This document shows positions 1 to 5,758 of a stretch of 7,558 nt of DNA, in pieces. The position numbers and the translations under genes were made by a program. Source of the DNA: Chloroflexota bacterium. GTDB lineage: Bacteria > Chloroflexota > Anaerolineae > Anaerolineales > UBA11579. The notes beneath the pieces were generated by a model. That model ran no database searches. It saw only the letters and a program-made list of their open reading frames with translations, and had not been told where the DNA came from. Numbering within the stretch: position 1 is the first letter of the stretch; each line of letters opens with the position of its first letter. The stretch spans positions 1 to 7,558 of the forward strand of contig JAUWSD010000058.1 of the NCBI GenBank assembly GCA_030610225.1, in the 5' to 3' direction.

Positions 1-180
1 ATATTGTCACCAGATATCTAATCTTCTTCTCTCAAGTCACGCATTGTATAAACAGAGAAGTTTTCTATTCTACAGCCTTTGATAGATTCATTGCCTTTCC
101 CTCTATCCTCTAATTCTCATTATACATAAAATCCACATTCTCCAAAAACCCACTCGCTCAATCTGTCGTAAGTTTTCATC

Positions 181-208
181 TTGACACGCCCTCTGAGAGT
201 TGTATAAT
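181..208 (+). promoter_or_regulatory. sigma-70-type promoter for the thrS leader
   Basis: A perfect -35 hexamer TTGACA (181-186) is followed by a perfect -10 hexamer TATAAT (203-208) with a 16-nt spacer. Transcription would start near 215, just upstream of the T-box leader, and nothing else in the upstream 180 bases competes with it. Strong constitutive initiation fits a gene controlled afterwards by transcription attenuation. Confidence 0.85.
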
Positions 209-225
209 TGAAAGACAGTAAAATA

Positions 226-470
226 TGTAAAACGCAGTGACAGGGACGAGTACCCATCCACGCTGACAACAGAGAGAAGCGGCCAATGACTGAGAGCGGC
301 TTCAGAAAGCAGATGGAGAAAACCACCCGCTAGTGGAAACCCGAATAAAGTAAGGTGACCGGATTGCCCCGTTATCGGCAAACTTGAGATGGCGAACTTA
401 AAACCCTCGCTGTGTCCCGGTGGAACCGTGTAAGCGAGTGCTTGTGCCCAGGATGGCGCAGGCTTTTTTT
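226..470 (+). promoter_or_regulatory. T-box riboswitch leader of thrS, threonine specifier ACC
   Basis: This leader RNA senses uncharged tRNA-Thr and allows read-through into thrS when threonylation is low. Visible elements are as follows. Stem I has the S-turn strand AGTA (249-252) opposite GAA (318-320), with flanking pairs GGG 243-245/CCC 326-328 and CCATC 254-258/GATGG 312-316. The proposed specifier codon ACC (322-324) reads Thr and is followed by a purine. An AGAGA bulge (271-275) sits beneath a distal helix GAAGC 276-280/GCTTC 299-303. A stem-loop around 364-381 contains the typical CCGTTATC. The conserved T-box GGTGGAACC lies at 419-427. An antiterminator can form with 428-435 pairing 440-447 and the UGGAACC bulge free for the tRNA acceptor end; it is mutually exclusive with the terminator at 440-463. 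T-box control of aminoacyl-tRNA synthetase genes is well established. Exact boundaries and the specifier register are my manual folding. Confidence 0.9.
440..470 (+). terminator. intrinsic terminator of the thrS T-box
   Basis: GCTTGTGCC (440-448) pairs with GGCGCAGGC (455-463) over 9 bp, including two G-U pairs, around a 6-nt loop. Seven T residues follow (464-470). Its 5' arm overlaps the 3' strand of the antiterminator, so the two folds exclude each other. It ends 23 nt before the thrS start codon, which marks it as an attenuator and not the end of an upstream gene. Confidence 0.88.
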
Positions 471-493
471 GTTAAATATATTAGGAGTAGATC

Positions 494-2278
494 ATGTCAG
501 AAGAAAAACATTTACCTTATAACGAGAGTGAGCTCTATAAAGTGCGCCACTCGGCAGCCCACATCATGGCCCAGGCTGTGTCGGAGCTGTTCGAGCTGGA
601 CGAAGCCAAGATCGCCATCGGTCCGCCGATCGAGAACGGCTTCTACTATGATTTCGAGCTCCCGCGCCAGCTGGTGCCGGAAGATTTCAAGGCCATCGAA
701 AAGCGCATGCGCCAGATCATCGCGGCCAAGCAGCCCTTCGAGAAGAAGGTCGTCACATCTGAAGAAGCAAAGGCCCAATTCGCCAACCAGCCCTACAAGA
801 TCGAACTGATCGAGGGGCTCGAAGCAGGCGGCGTGGACGAGTACGGAGAACCATTGGAAGGTGAGACCGAGATATCTTTCTACCAGCACGGAGAATTCGT
901 AGATCTGTGCCGTGGCCCGCATGTGGAACATACCGGGCAGGTCAACCAGGCCTCCTTCAAGATCATGAGCATCGCAGGCGCATATTGGCGCGGTGATGAG
1001 AAGAAACAGCAGCTCCAGCGTGTCTATGGCACGGCCTGGCAGAAACCGCAGGATCTGAAGGACCATCTCTGGCGGCTGGAAGAAGCCAAAAAACGCGACC
1101 ACCGCAAAATTGGAAAAGAGCTGGGCCTGTTCTACTTCTCCGAAGACATCGGACCCGGTATTCCACTCTTCACTCCGAAGGGTGAGATGCTGCGCCACCT
1201 GATGGAAGAATATGTGCGCGATGTACAGACACGCTACGGCTACGAACATGTCTGGACGGGTCATATTGTCAAGGAAGACCTCTACAAAAAATCGGGCCAT
1301 TTGGAAAATTACAAAGACTCGATGTTCCCGCCGATGGTAGATGAGAATGTCTCCTACCGCCTGAAGCCGATGAACTGCCCCAGCCACATGATACTCTTCA
1401 AGGAGATGGGCAAGCATTCCTACCGTGAATTTCCGATGCGATTTTCTGAATTTGCGACCCTGTACCGCTACGAGAAATCCGGTGAGCTGACCGGACTGAC
1501 GCGCGTACGCTCGCTGACACAGGACGATTGCCACATTTTCTGCACACCCGAACAGGTTGAGTCTGAGTTTACATTGGCGCTGAACCTGGTCAAGGAAGTG
1601 CTTGATCGTTATGAGTTCACAGACTATCGGGTCGATCTCTCATTAAAGGGAGATACAGGTAAGTTTGTTGATGACCCGGAGAAATGGGAGCAGGCAGAAG
1701 ACGCTCTACGGTCAGCCCTGATCAAGAATAAGGTCGAATATACAGAAGCATACGGCGAAGCCGCCTTCTATGGTCCGAAAGCAGATTTCATTGCTAAGGA
1801 TGTGCTTGGGAGGGAATGGCAGCTCTCAACGATCCAGGTCGATTTCATTCAGCCCTCAAAGCTGGATCTGGTTTACATCGGTGAGGACAACTCTGAGCAT
1901 ACACCTGTTGTCATCCACCGCGCTGTGACAGGTTCAACGGAAAGATTCCTGGGTGTGATCATTGAACATTACGCTGGCAAATTCCCGCTCTGGTTGGCTC
2001 CGGTGCAGATTGTGATGGTGCCGATCGCTGACAGGCATAATGAGTATGCTGGGAAAGTGGCGGCGCAGCTGCGCGAAGCGGGATTACGGGTGAAGGTTGA
2101 TGGCAGCCGTGACCGTATGAACGCCAAGATCAGGAACCATACGAAGATGAAAGTGCCGTTCATCCTGGTTGTGGGTGACAAGGAAATGGAAGCCGAGATG
2201 GTCGCTCCAAGGGCTAGAGACATTGAGAATTTGGAGCCGATGAGCGTCGAAAAGTTCATTGAATTAGTGAGTGAATAA
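494..2278 (+). CDS. thrS: threonyl-tRNA synthetase lacking the TGS domain
   Basis: This is a class II aminoacyl-tRNA synthetase that charges tRNA-Thr with threonine in the cytoplasm. The 594-aa protein starts directly at the editing (tRNA_SAD) domain. H19 and H23 of HSAAH and C139 of DLCRGPHV match the editing-site residues that clear mis-charged Ser-tRNA-Thr. The catalytic core (about 200-490) has the three zinc/threonine ligands C295 (MNCPSH), H347 (DDCHIF) and H475 (VVIHRA), plus a motif 2 region with YRYEKSG and RVRSLTQDD. The anticodon-binding domain follows (about 495-594). E. coli ThrRS is 642 aa; the difference is mostly the absent N-terminal TGS domain, about 45-60 residues. The ATG at 494 is fixed by AGGAG (483-487) with 6-nt spacing and by the terminator just upstream, so no longer start is possible. 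The gene is controlled by the T-box upstream and ends at its own hairpin terminator. Its first ~1 kb is visibly more GC-rich than the remainder. Confidence 0.97.
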   Translation: MSEEKHLPYNESELYKVRHSAAHIMAQAVSELFELDEAKIAIGPPIENGFYYDFELPRQLVPEDFKAIEKRMRQIIAAKQPFEKKVVTSEEAKAQFANQPYKIELIEGLEAGGVDEYGEPLEGETEISFYQHGEFVDLCRGPHVEHTGQVNQASFKIMSIAGAYWRGDEKKQQLQRVYGTAWQKPQDLKDHLWRLEEAKKRDHRKIGKELGLFYFSEDIGPGIPLFTPKGEMLRHLMEEYVRDVQTRYGYEHVWTGHIVKEDLYKKSGHLENYKDSMFPPMVDENVSYRLKPMNCPSHMILFKEMGKHSYREFPMRFSEFATLYRYEKSGELTGLTRVRSLTQDDCHIFCTPEQVESEFTLALNLVKEVLDRYEFTDYRVDLSLKGDTGKFVDDPEKWEQAEDALRSALIKNKVEYTEAYGEAAFYGPKADFIAKDVLGREWQLSTIQVDFIQPSKLDLVYIGEDNSEHTPVVIHRAVTGSTERFLGVIIEHYAGKFPLWLAPVQIVMVPIADRHNEYAGKVAAQLREAGLRVKVDGSRDRMNAKIRNHTKMKVPFILVVGDKEMEAEMVAPRARDIENLEPMSVEKFIELVSE

Positions 2279-2301
2279 GTAATTTAATAATAAAAAGCAA
2301 T

Positions 2302-2340
2302 AAAACAGGTATGGATTTTATTCCATACCTGTTTTGCTTT
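2302..2340 (+). terminator. intrinsic terminator after thrS, probably bidirectional
   Basis: A perfect 14-bp stem, 2302-2315 with 2322-2335 (core ACAGGTATGGA/TCCATACCTGT), closes a 6-nt loop TTTTAT. The arms begin with AAAA and end with TTTT, and the T-rich tail continues after GC. Because the hairpin is flanked by A on one side and T on the other, it could also stop transcription arriving from the opposite strand. It lies 23 nt after the thrS stop codon and separates thrS from the hydrogenase operon. Confidence 0.88.
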
Positions 2341-2370
2341 GTATGGAAAGAACTGACTAATTCACCTGTA

Positions 2371-2390
2371 AATAGGGGTATATGCCTATT
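2371..2390. promoter_or_regulatory. imperfect 20-bp palindrome overlapping the -35 element, possible operator
   Basis: Arms AATAGG (2371-2376) and CCTATT (2385-2390) are perfect inverted repeats; 8 of 10 symmetric positions pair over the full 20 bp. The right arm overlaps the first two bases of the putative -35 box (2389-2394). Size and position suit a dimeric regulator, but the bound protein is unknown and chance occurrence is possible in AT-rich DNA. Confidence 0.35.
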
Positions 2391-2417
2391 GACCCTCTTT
2401 GAAGGCTGGTATACAAT
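2389..2417 (+). promoter_or_regulatory. sigma-70-like promoter of the hydrogenase operon
   Basis: TTGACC (2389-2394) and TACAAT (2412-2417) are separated by exactly 17 nt. An alternative -10 TATACA (2410-2415) carries an extended-type TGG just upstream but sits only 15 nt from the -35. Transcription would begin near 2424, about 65 nt before the first gene. It is the only good promoter in the gap after the thrS terminator, and no promoter or terminator is evident inside the downstream gene junctions. Confidence 0.65.
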
Positions 2418-2430
2418 ATTATCAGAATAG

Positions 2431-2450
2431 ATTGTGAATTAATGTACAAT
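2431..2450. promoter_or_regulatory. imperfect 20-bp palindrome just downstream of the predicted transcription start, possible operator
   Basis: Outer arms ATTGT (2431-2435) and ACAAT (2446-2450) and an inner AATTAAT-like core give 8 of 10 paired symmetric positions. The two mismatched positions are the same pair (6 and 7 from each end) as in the palindrome at 2371-2390. It starts exactly 60 bp after that element. The position would suit repression or looping. Functional assignment is inference. Confidence 0.3.
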
Positions 2451-2488
2451 AAAGACATCTTGTGAACTACCTTAAAAAAGGAAGTGTT

Positions 2489-2971
2489 ATGGATATAGAC
2501 AGGAAGTTGATCGACCGATTGCGAGCCGTCCCGTGGTTTCAGGAAATCTCATTAGAACACTTCGAAGCAATTGCCCAATTCACCCGTATGTTAGACCTGG
2601 CCAAAGATGAAATTCTATTCCGCGAAGGCGACTCAGAAGATTATATCTATGTTGTCTTAAAAGGTCGCGTGGCCATTGAAGTAAATTCTCCGGACCGGGG
2701 AAAACTGCGAATATTTACTGCAGAAGCATTAGATGTAGTAGGCTGGTCAGCTGTTACTCCAGTTGTTCGCCAGCGAACTGCAACAACCCGGGCTGTGGTT
2801 GACAGTACCCTATTATCGATTGATGCAGCAAAATTGCAACAGCTCTGTGATGATAATTGTGACCTTGGTTACCTTATCATGAGCCGGGTCTCAAGTGTAA
2901 TCGCTGGACGCTTAATGGGAGCTCGTATGCAGCTTTTAGATTTTTATGGAAAACAGGATTGCGAGGAATAA
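2489..2971 (+). CDS. stand-alone cyclic-nucleotide-binding-domain protein (Crp-type sensor without HTH)
   Basis: This 160-aa protein has a Crp/cNMP-binding beta-roll (about residues 17-115) with a typical LFREGD (43-48) and YVVLKGRVAI (54-63). A phosphate-binding-cassette region follows: VVGWSAV (83-89), then QRTATTRA (95-102). The usual Gly-Glu of the cAMP pocket is Gly-Trp here (G85-W86), while the Arg-Thr-Ala stretch (96-98) is kept. After the roll there is only a C-helix-like segment (about 122-155); full Crp/Fnr proteins (about 210-230 aa) would continue into a helix-turn-helix, absent here. It is therefore more likely a ligand-sensing or protein-interaction module than a DNA-binding regulator. 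The ATG at 2489 is chosen because GGAAG (2480-2484) precedes it at short spacing; an upstream in-frame GTG at 2462 has no comparable site and would include the SD as coding. Its stop overlaps the hydB ATG by one base, so it is co-translated with the hydrogenase. The ligand is unknown. Confidence 0.85.
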   Translation: MDIDRKLIDRLRAVPWFQEISLEHFEAIAQFTRMLDLAKDEILFREGDSEDYIYVVLKGRVAIEVNSPDRGKLRIFTAEALDVVGWSAVTPVVRQRTATTRAVVDSTLLSIDAAKLQQLCDDNCDLGYLIMSRVSSVIAGRLMGARMQLLDFYGKQDCEE

Positions 2972-4098
2972 TGACTGATTATCAATTATCCATAAATACA
3001 ACCGTTGCGATCAGTAAACCTGAACTCAATAAGCTGCTGGATGTTCTAAGTGGTGCCGGATATAAAACCATTGGACCGGTAGCAAAGAACAACTCACTGG
3101 TATATGAACAGATCGAAGATATATCTGACCTGCCATATGGATATGAGACTGACCAAAAAGCTGGTCGGTACCGTTTATATCAGAACGGCGGAAGCGAATA
3201 TTTCCAGGCAACTCCCGGGGCATCTACATGGAAGAAATATCTAACACCTCCAAGGACAAAGCTCTTTGGTCTTGTGAATGTAGATAACAAATGGAAGGAA
3301 GTCCCGGTTTCCGAGATCCATCCAAAATATGCTTTCATCGGAGTCCGCCCCTGTGAGATCGCCGCGATCAAGATCCAGGACACTGTATTGATCAGGGAAG
3401 ATTATGTCGACACTCTGTACAAGAAGATCAGAGATGAATTGATAATCATCGCAGTGAATTGTCTGCATCCTGCTGACACCTGCTTCTGCACATCAGTGGG
3501 CGGCAGCCCTGAGGCAGAAGACGGATATGACCTCAGGCTGACAGAGCTGGATGATTTGTTCCTTGTGAATATCGGTTCCCAAAAAGGAATTGATATGGTT
3601 GCACAATTGGAATATGCTGCAGCAAACTCTCATTCACTTCAGATTGAAAATGAGATGATGTCTGAAGCTAAAGAAAAGATCAAAGACGTGCTTAAGGATT
3701 ATAAGCAACTGCCAGAGTTATTAATGAATAACTTAACGCACTCCGCATGGGAAGATGTTGCTGCGAAATGTCTGAGCTGCGGAAGCTGTACTTCAGTATG
3801 TCCGACTTGTTTCTGCTGGGATGTTCAGGATGTAACTAATTTGCACGGCACTGAAACTCAGCGTGACAAGGTTTGGGACTCATGTTTCAACCCAACCTTC
3901 ACTGCGCATGCAGGCGGAGGATGCTCTCGCCCAACCACAACATCACGGCTGCGACAGCGAATTACTCACAAGTTTGCCAGCTGGGTTGAACAGCACGGCG
4001 GTGAGGGTTGTGTGGGATGCGGTAGATGCATTGTCTGGTGTCCCGCAAAGATCGATATCCGGGAAGAACTGAATATACTTCAGGAGGCATTCAAATGA
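2971..4098 (+). CDS. hydB: [NiFe] hydrogenase/sulfhydrogenase beta subunit, iron-sulfur electron-transfer protein
   Basis: This 375-aa iron-sulfur subunit of a group 3b-type cytoplasmic hydrogenase (HydB/HyhB, related to AsrA of anaerobic sulfite reductase) passes electrons between the hydrogenase module and the flavin subunit. It has been linked in archaeal relatives to sulfur reduction. Two C-terminal ferredoxin motifs are clear: C267, C270, C273, C277 and C347, C350, C353, C357, each CxxCxxCxxxCP-like. They should hold two [4Fe-4S] clusters. Upstream are the family-typical RPCEIAAI (C128) and a CLHPADTCFC segment (C164, C171, C173), with further Cys at 280 and 282. No signal peptide or membrane segment is seen. 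The ATG at 2971 is preferred: it overlaps the preceding TAA (TAATG) and has GAGG at 2963-2966. A TTG at 2959 is also in frame. It overlaps hydG by ATGA (4095-4098). Length is close to characterised beta subunits. Confidence 0.9.
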   Translation: MTDYQLSINTTVAISKPELNKLLDVLSGAGYKTIGPVAKNNSLVYEQIEDISDLPYGYETDQKAGRYRLYQNGGSEYFQATPGASTWKKYLTPPRTKLFGLVNVDNKWKEVPVSEIHPKYAFIGVRPCEIAAIKIQDTVLIREDYVDTLYKKIRDELIIIAVNCLHPADTCFCTSVGGSPEAEDGYDLRLTELDDLFLVNIGSQKGIDMVAQLEYAAANSHSLQIENEMMSEAKEKIKDVLKDYKQLPELLMNNLTHSAWEDVAAKCLSCGSCTSVCPTCFCWDVQDVTNLHGTETQRDKVWDSCFNPTFTAHAGGGCSRPTTTSRLRQRITHKFASWVEQHGGEGCVGCGRCIVWCPAKIDIREELNILQEAFK

Positions 4099-4961
4099 CA
4101 ATGTCAGCAGTAGAGGATAAGATGCACGTGGAAGAAAATGCAATGAACCCAAACTGGGCTGTGATCAAGAAGATCGAAACTGAAACAGTTGACACTTCAA
4201 CATTATGGCTTGAGTTTGAAGATGAAGAAGTCAGAAAGGATTATAAATATTCAGCCGGGCAATTTAACATGCTCTATTTGCCAATATATGGCGAGTCCGC
4301 GATCTCTATCAGCTCTGATCCAGATCAGGAAGGTTTGATCGGACACACGATCCGCTTTGTAGGAAATGTGACCAGAGCAGTCAGCCGTTTGAATGTTGGC
4401 GACCGCATAAGCGTACGCGGACCATTTGGTACGAACTGGCCTGTCGAAGAGAGTAAAGGCAAAGATGTCATAATCTTTGCTGGAGGCATTGGATTGGCCC
4501 CGCTGAGACCTGCGATCTATCAGATCATCAATAACCGCAAGGATTATGGCAAGGTGACCATAGTATACGGTGCAAGATGTCCATCCGACCTGCTATACAC
4601 AGGTGAATACGAAGAATGGCGGTCACACGATATTGAACTTATGGTCACGGTTGATCACGCGGATGACACATGGGACGGACTTGTAGGTGTGGTGCCAATG
4701 TATTTCTACAGACTGCGCCCAAATCCGGAGAACACTGTTCTGTGGAGCTGCGGCCCGGAGATCATGATGCACTTTGTGCTTTATGAAGGTCTTGCCCGCA
4801 AGATCCCCGACAATCAGATCTACCTCTCATATGAGAGGAATATGAAATGTGGTGTGGGTGTCTGTGGTCATTGCCAGCATGGAGCGTATTACATCTGTAA
4901 GGATGGTCCAATATTTACTTATGAACAACTTGAACCATATTTCAATGTAGAGGATCTATAA
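4095..4961 (+). CDS. hydG: [NiFe] hydrogenase/sulfhydrogenase gamma subunit, FAD/NAD(P)-binding reductase
   Basis: This 288-aa diaphorase subunit carries FAD, a [2Fe-2S] cluster and the NAD(P)(H) site, joining the hydrogenase to the pyridine nucleotide pool. A ferredoxin-reductase-like FAD domain (about 17-115) contains GESAISISS (66-74). The nucleotide-binding domain (about 122-230) has GGIGLAPLRP (130-139) and a C-terminal WSCGPEIMM segment. The last part has the dihydroorotate-dehydrogenase-B-type iron-sulfur motif C252-x4-C257-x2-C260-x7-C268 (GVCGHCQHG, then YICKDGPIF). The ATG at 4095 is placed by AGGAGG (4082-4087) with a 7-nt spacer and by the ATGA overlap with hydB. A second ATG at 4101 is possible; the longer open frame from 4026 would overlap hydB ferredoxin codons. 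hydD begins 2 nt after the stop. Whether NAD or NADP is preferred cannot be judged from sequence alone. Confidence 0.92.
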   Translation: MTMSAVEDKMHVEENAMNPNWAVIKKIETETVDTSTLWLEFEDEEVRKDYKYSAGQFNMLYLPIYGESAISISSDPDQEGLIGHTIRFVGNVTRAVSRLNVGDRISVRGPFGTNWPVEESKGKDVIIFAGGIGLAPLRPAIYQIINNRKDYGKVTIVYGARCPSDLLYTGEYEEWRSHDIELMVTVDHADDTWDGLVGVVPMYFYRLRPNPENTVLWSCGPEIMMHFVLYEGLARKIPDNQIYLSYERNMKCGVGVCGHCQHGAYYICKDGPIFTYEQLEPYFNVEDL

Positions 4962-4963
4962 TC

Positions 4964-5758
4964 ATGGAAAATGGAAAACCAAGAGTAGCTGTATTCAAAT
5001 TCTCTTCTTGCTCTGGCTGTCAGCTGGCAATATTGAATCTGGAAGATGAACTTCTTGATCTGGTTGGTGCTGTCGAGATCGTATATTTCCTCGAAGCGCG
5101 AAGATTACCAGAATCCAGACCATATGATATTACCTTTGTTGAGGGTTCAGTAACCACTCAGGAAGAAGTAGAACGAATTATTAAGATCAGGGAAGACAGC
5201 GGTCTTCTGATCTCGATCGGTTCATGTGCGACCGCTGGCGGTGTACAGGCTTTGAAGAATTATAAGGATGTGAATCATTTGATCGATATAGTATACGAAC
5301 ATCCTGAATTTATCGAAACACTGGAAAAATCGACCCCTATCAGTGAGCATGTAAAAGTCGATGTTGAGCTTTGGGGTTGCCCGGTAGATAAATATCAGAT
5401 CCTGGAAGCTGTAAGTGCATTGCTGCAGAACCGTCGTCCGAACCTGCCCGAACATTCACTTTGTCTGGAATGTAAAGCTTTGGGGCGAGTTTGTGTGACT
5501 GTTGCGAGCGGTATACCCTGCCTCGGCCCGATCACCAAAGCTGGATGTGGAGCGATCTGCCCCTCAGTTGGGCGGGGATGCTATGGATGTTTTGGCCCCA
5601 GTAAGGATATGGATCTGGATGCTTTCATCCCGATACTCAGAGAAACCACCAGCAGCCCGAAAGAAGCAGTCGAATTGCTCCGAACCATCTGCGGTTATAC
5701 TCCAGAGTTCGAGAAGGCTGCCCAAATGATATTAGAAGAAGAGGTCGCCAATGAGTAG
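4964..5758 (+). CDS. hydD: [NiFe] hydrogenase/sulfhydrogenase delta (small) subunit
   Basis: This 264-aa small subunit, of the NADH:ubiquinone oxidoreductase 20-kDa family, conducts electrons to and from the Ni-Fe site. Twelve cysteines fit three [4Fe-4S] clusters. A likely proximal set is C16 and C19 (SSCSGCQ), C88 (GSCATAGG) and C139 (WGCPVDKYQ). The C-terminal group is C167, C170, C177, C186 and C195, C199, C206, C209, ending in the GCYGCFGP segment. No twin-arginine signal peptide is present: the CxxC lies only 15 residues from the start, as in cytoplasmic group 3 enzymes and unlike periplasmic uptake hydrogenases. The ATG at 4964 follows AGAGGA (4949-4954) by 9 nt and the hydG stop by 2 nt. 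Its stop lies inside hydA (8-nt overlap at 5751-5758). HyhS is an alternative name for this subunit. Confidence 0.93.
   Translation: MENGKPRVAVFKFSSCSGCQLAILNLEDELLDLVGAVEIVYFLEARRLPESRPYDITFVEGSVTTQEEVERIIKIREDSGLLISIGSCATAGGVQALKNYKDVNHLIDIVYEHPEFIETLEKSTPISEHVKVDVELWGCPVDKYQILEAVSALLQNRRPNLPEHSLCLECKALGRVCVTVASGIPCLGPITKAGCGAICPSVGRGCYGCFGPSKDMDLDAFIPILRETTSSPKEAVELLRTICGYTPEFEKAAQMILEEEVANE

Noticed and set aside
1..180. Possible gene or RNA in the first 180 bases
   Set aside because: The stretch is AT- and pyrimidine-rich, with no credible coding frame, tRNA-like fold or repeat that I can see.
103..381. Open frames on the minus strand across the leader region
   Set aside because: They are antisense to the promoter and T-box structures and show no domain-like sequence or plausible start context.
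420..809. A 129-aa open frame on the + strand starting in the T-box
   Set aside because: It begins inside the T-box sequence, runs through the attenuator, and overlaps thrS in another frame with an Arg/Ser-rich nonsense composition.
512..1534. A 340-aa open frame on the minus strand inside thrS
   Set aside because: It is antisense to well-conserved ThrRS codons, has no recognisable motif, and is explained by the GC-rich third positions of the first part of thrS.
2371..2450. A short CRISPR-like or transposon-end repeat pair
   Set aside because: The two palindromes do not share sequence, there is no third copy, and no transposase or target-site duplication is nearby. A promoter-associated operator is the better guess.
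2462..2488. Upstream GTG start for the cNMP-domain protein
   Set aside because: It would turn the evident SD (GGAAG, 2480-2484) into coding sequence. The ATG at 2489 has the SD and begins where the family N-terminus normally begins.
4026..4094. N-terminal extension of hydG from an ATG at 4026
   Set aside because: It overlaps the second ferredoxin motif and the end of hydB. AGGAGG at 4082-4087 and the ATGA overlap point to 4095.
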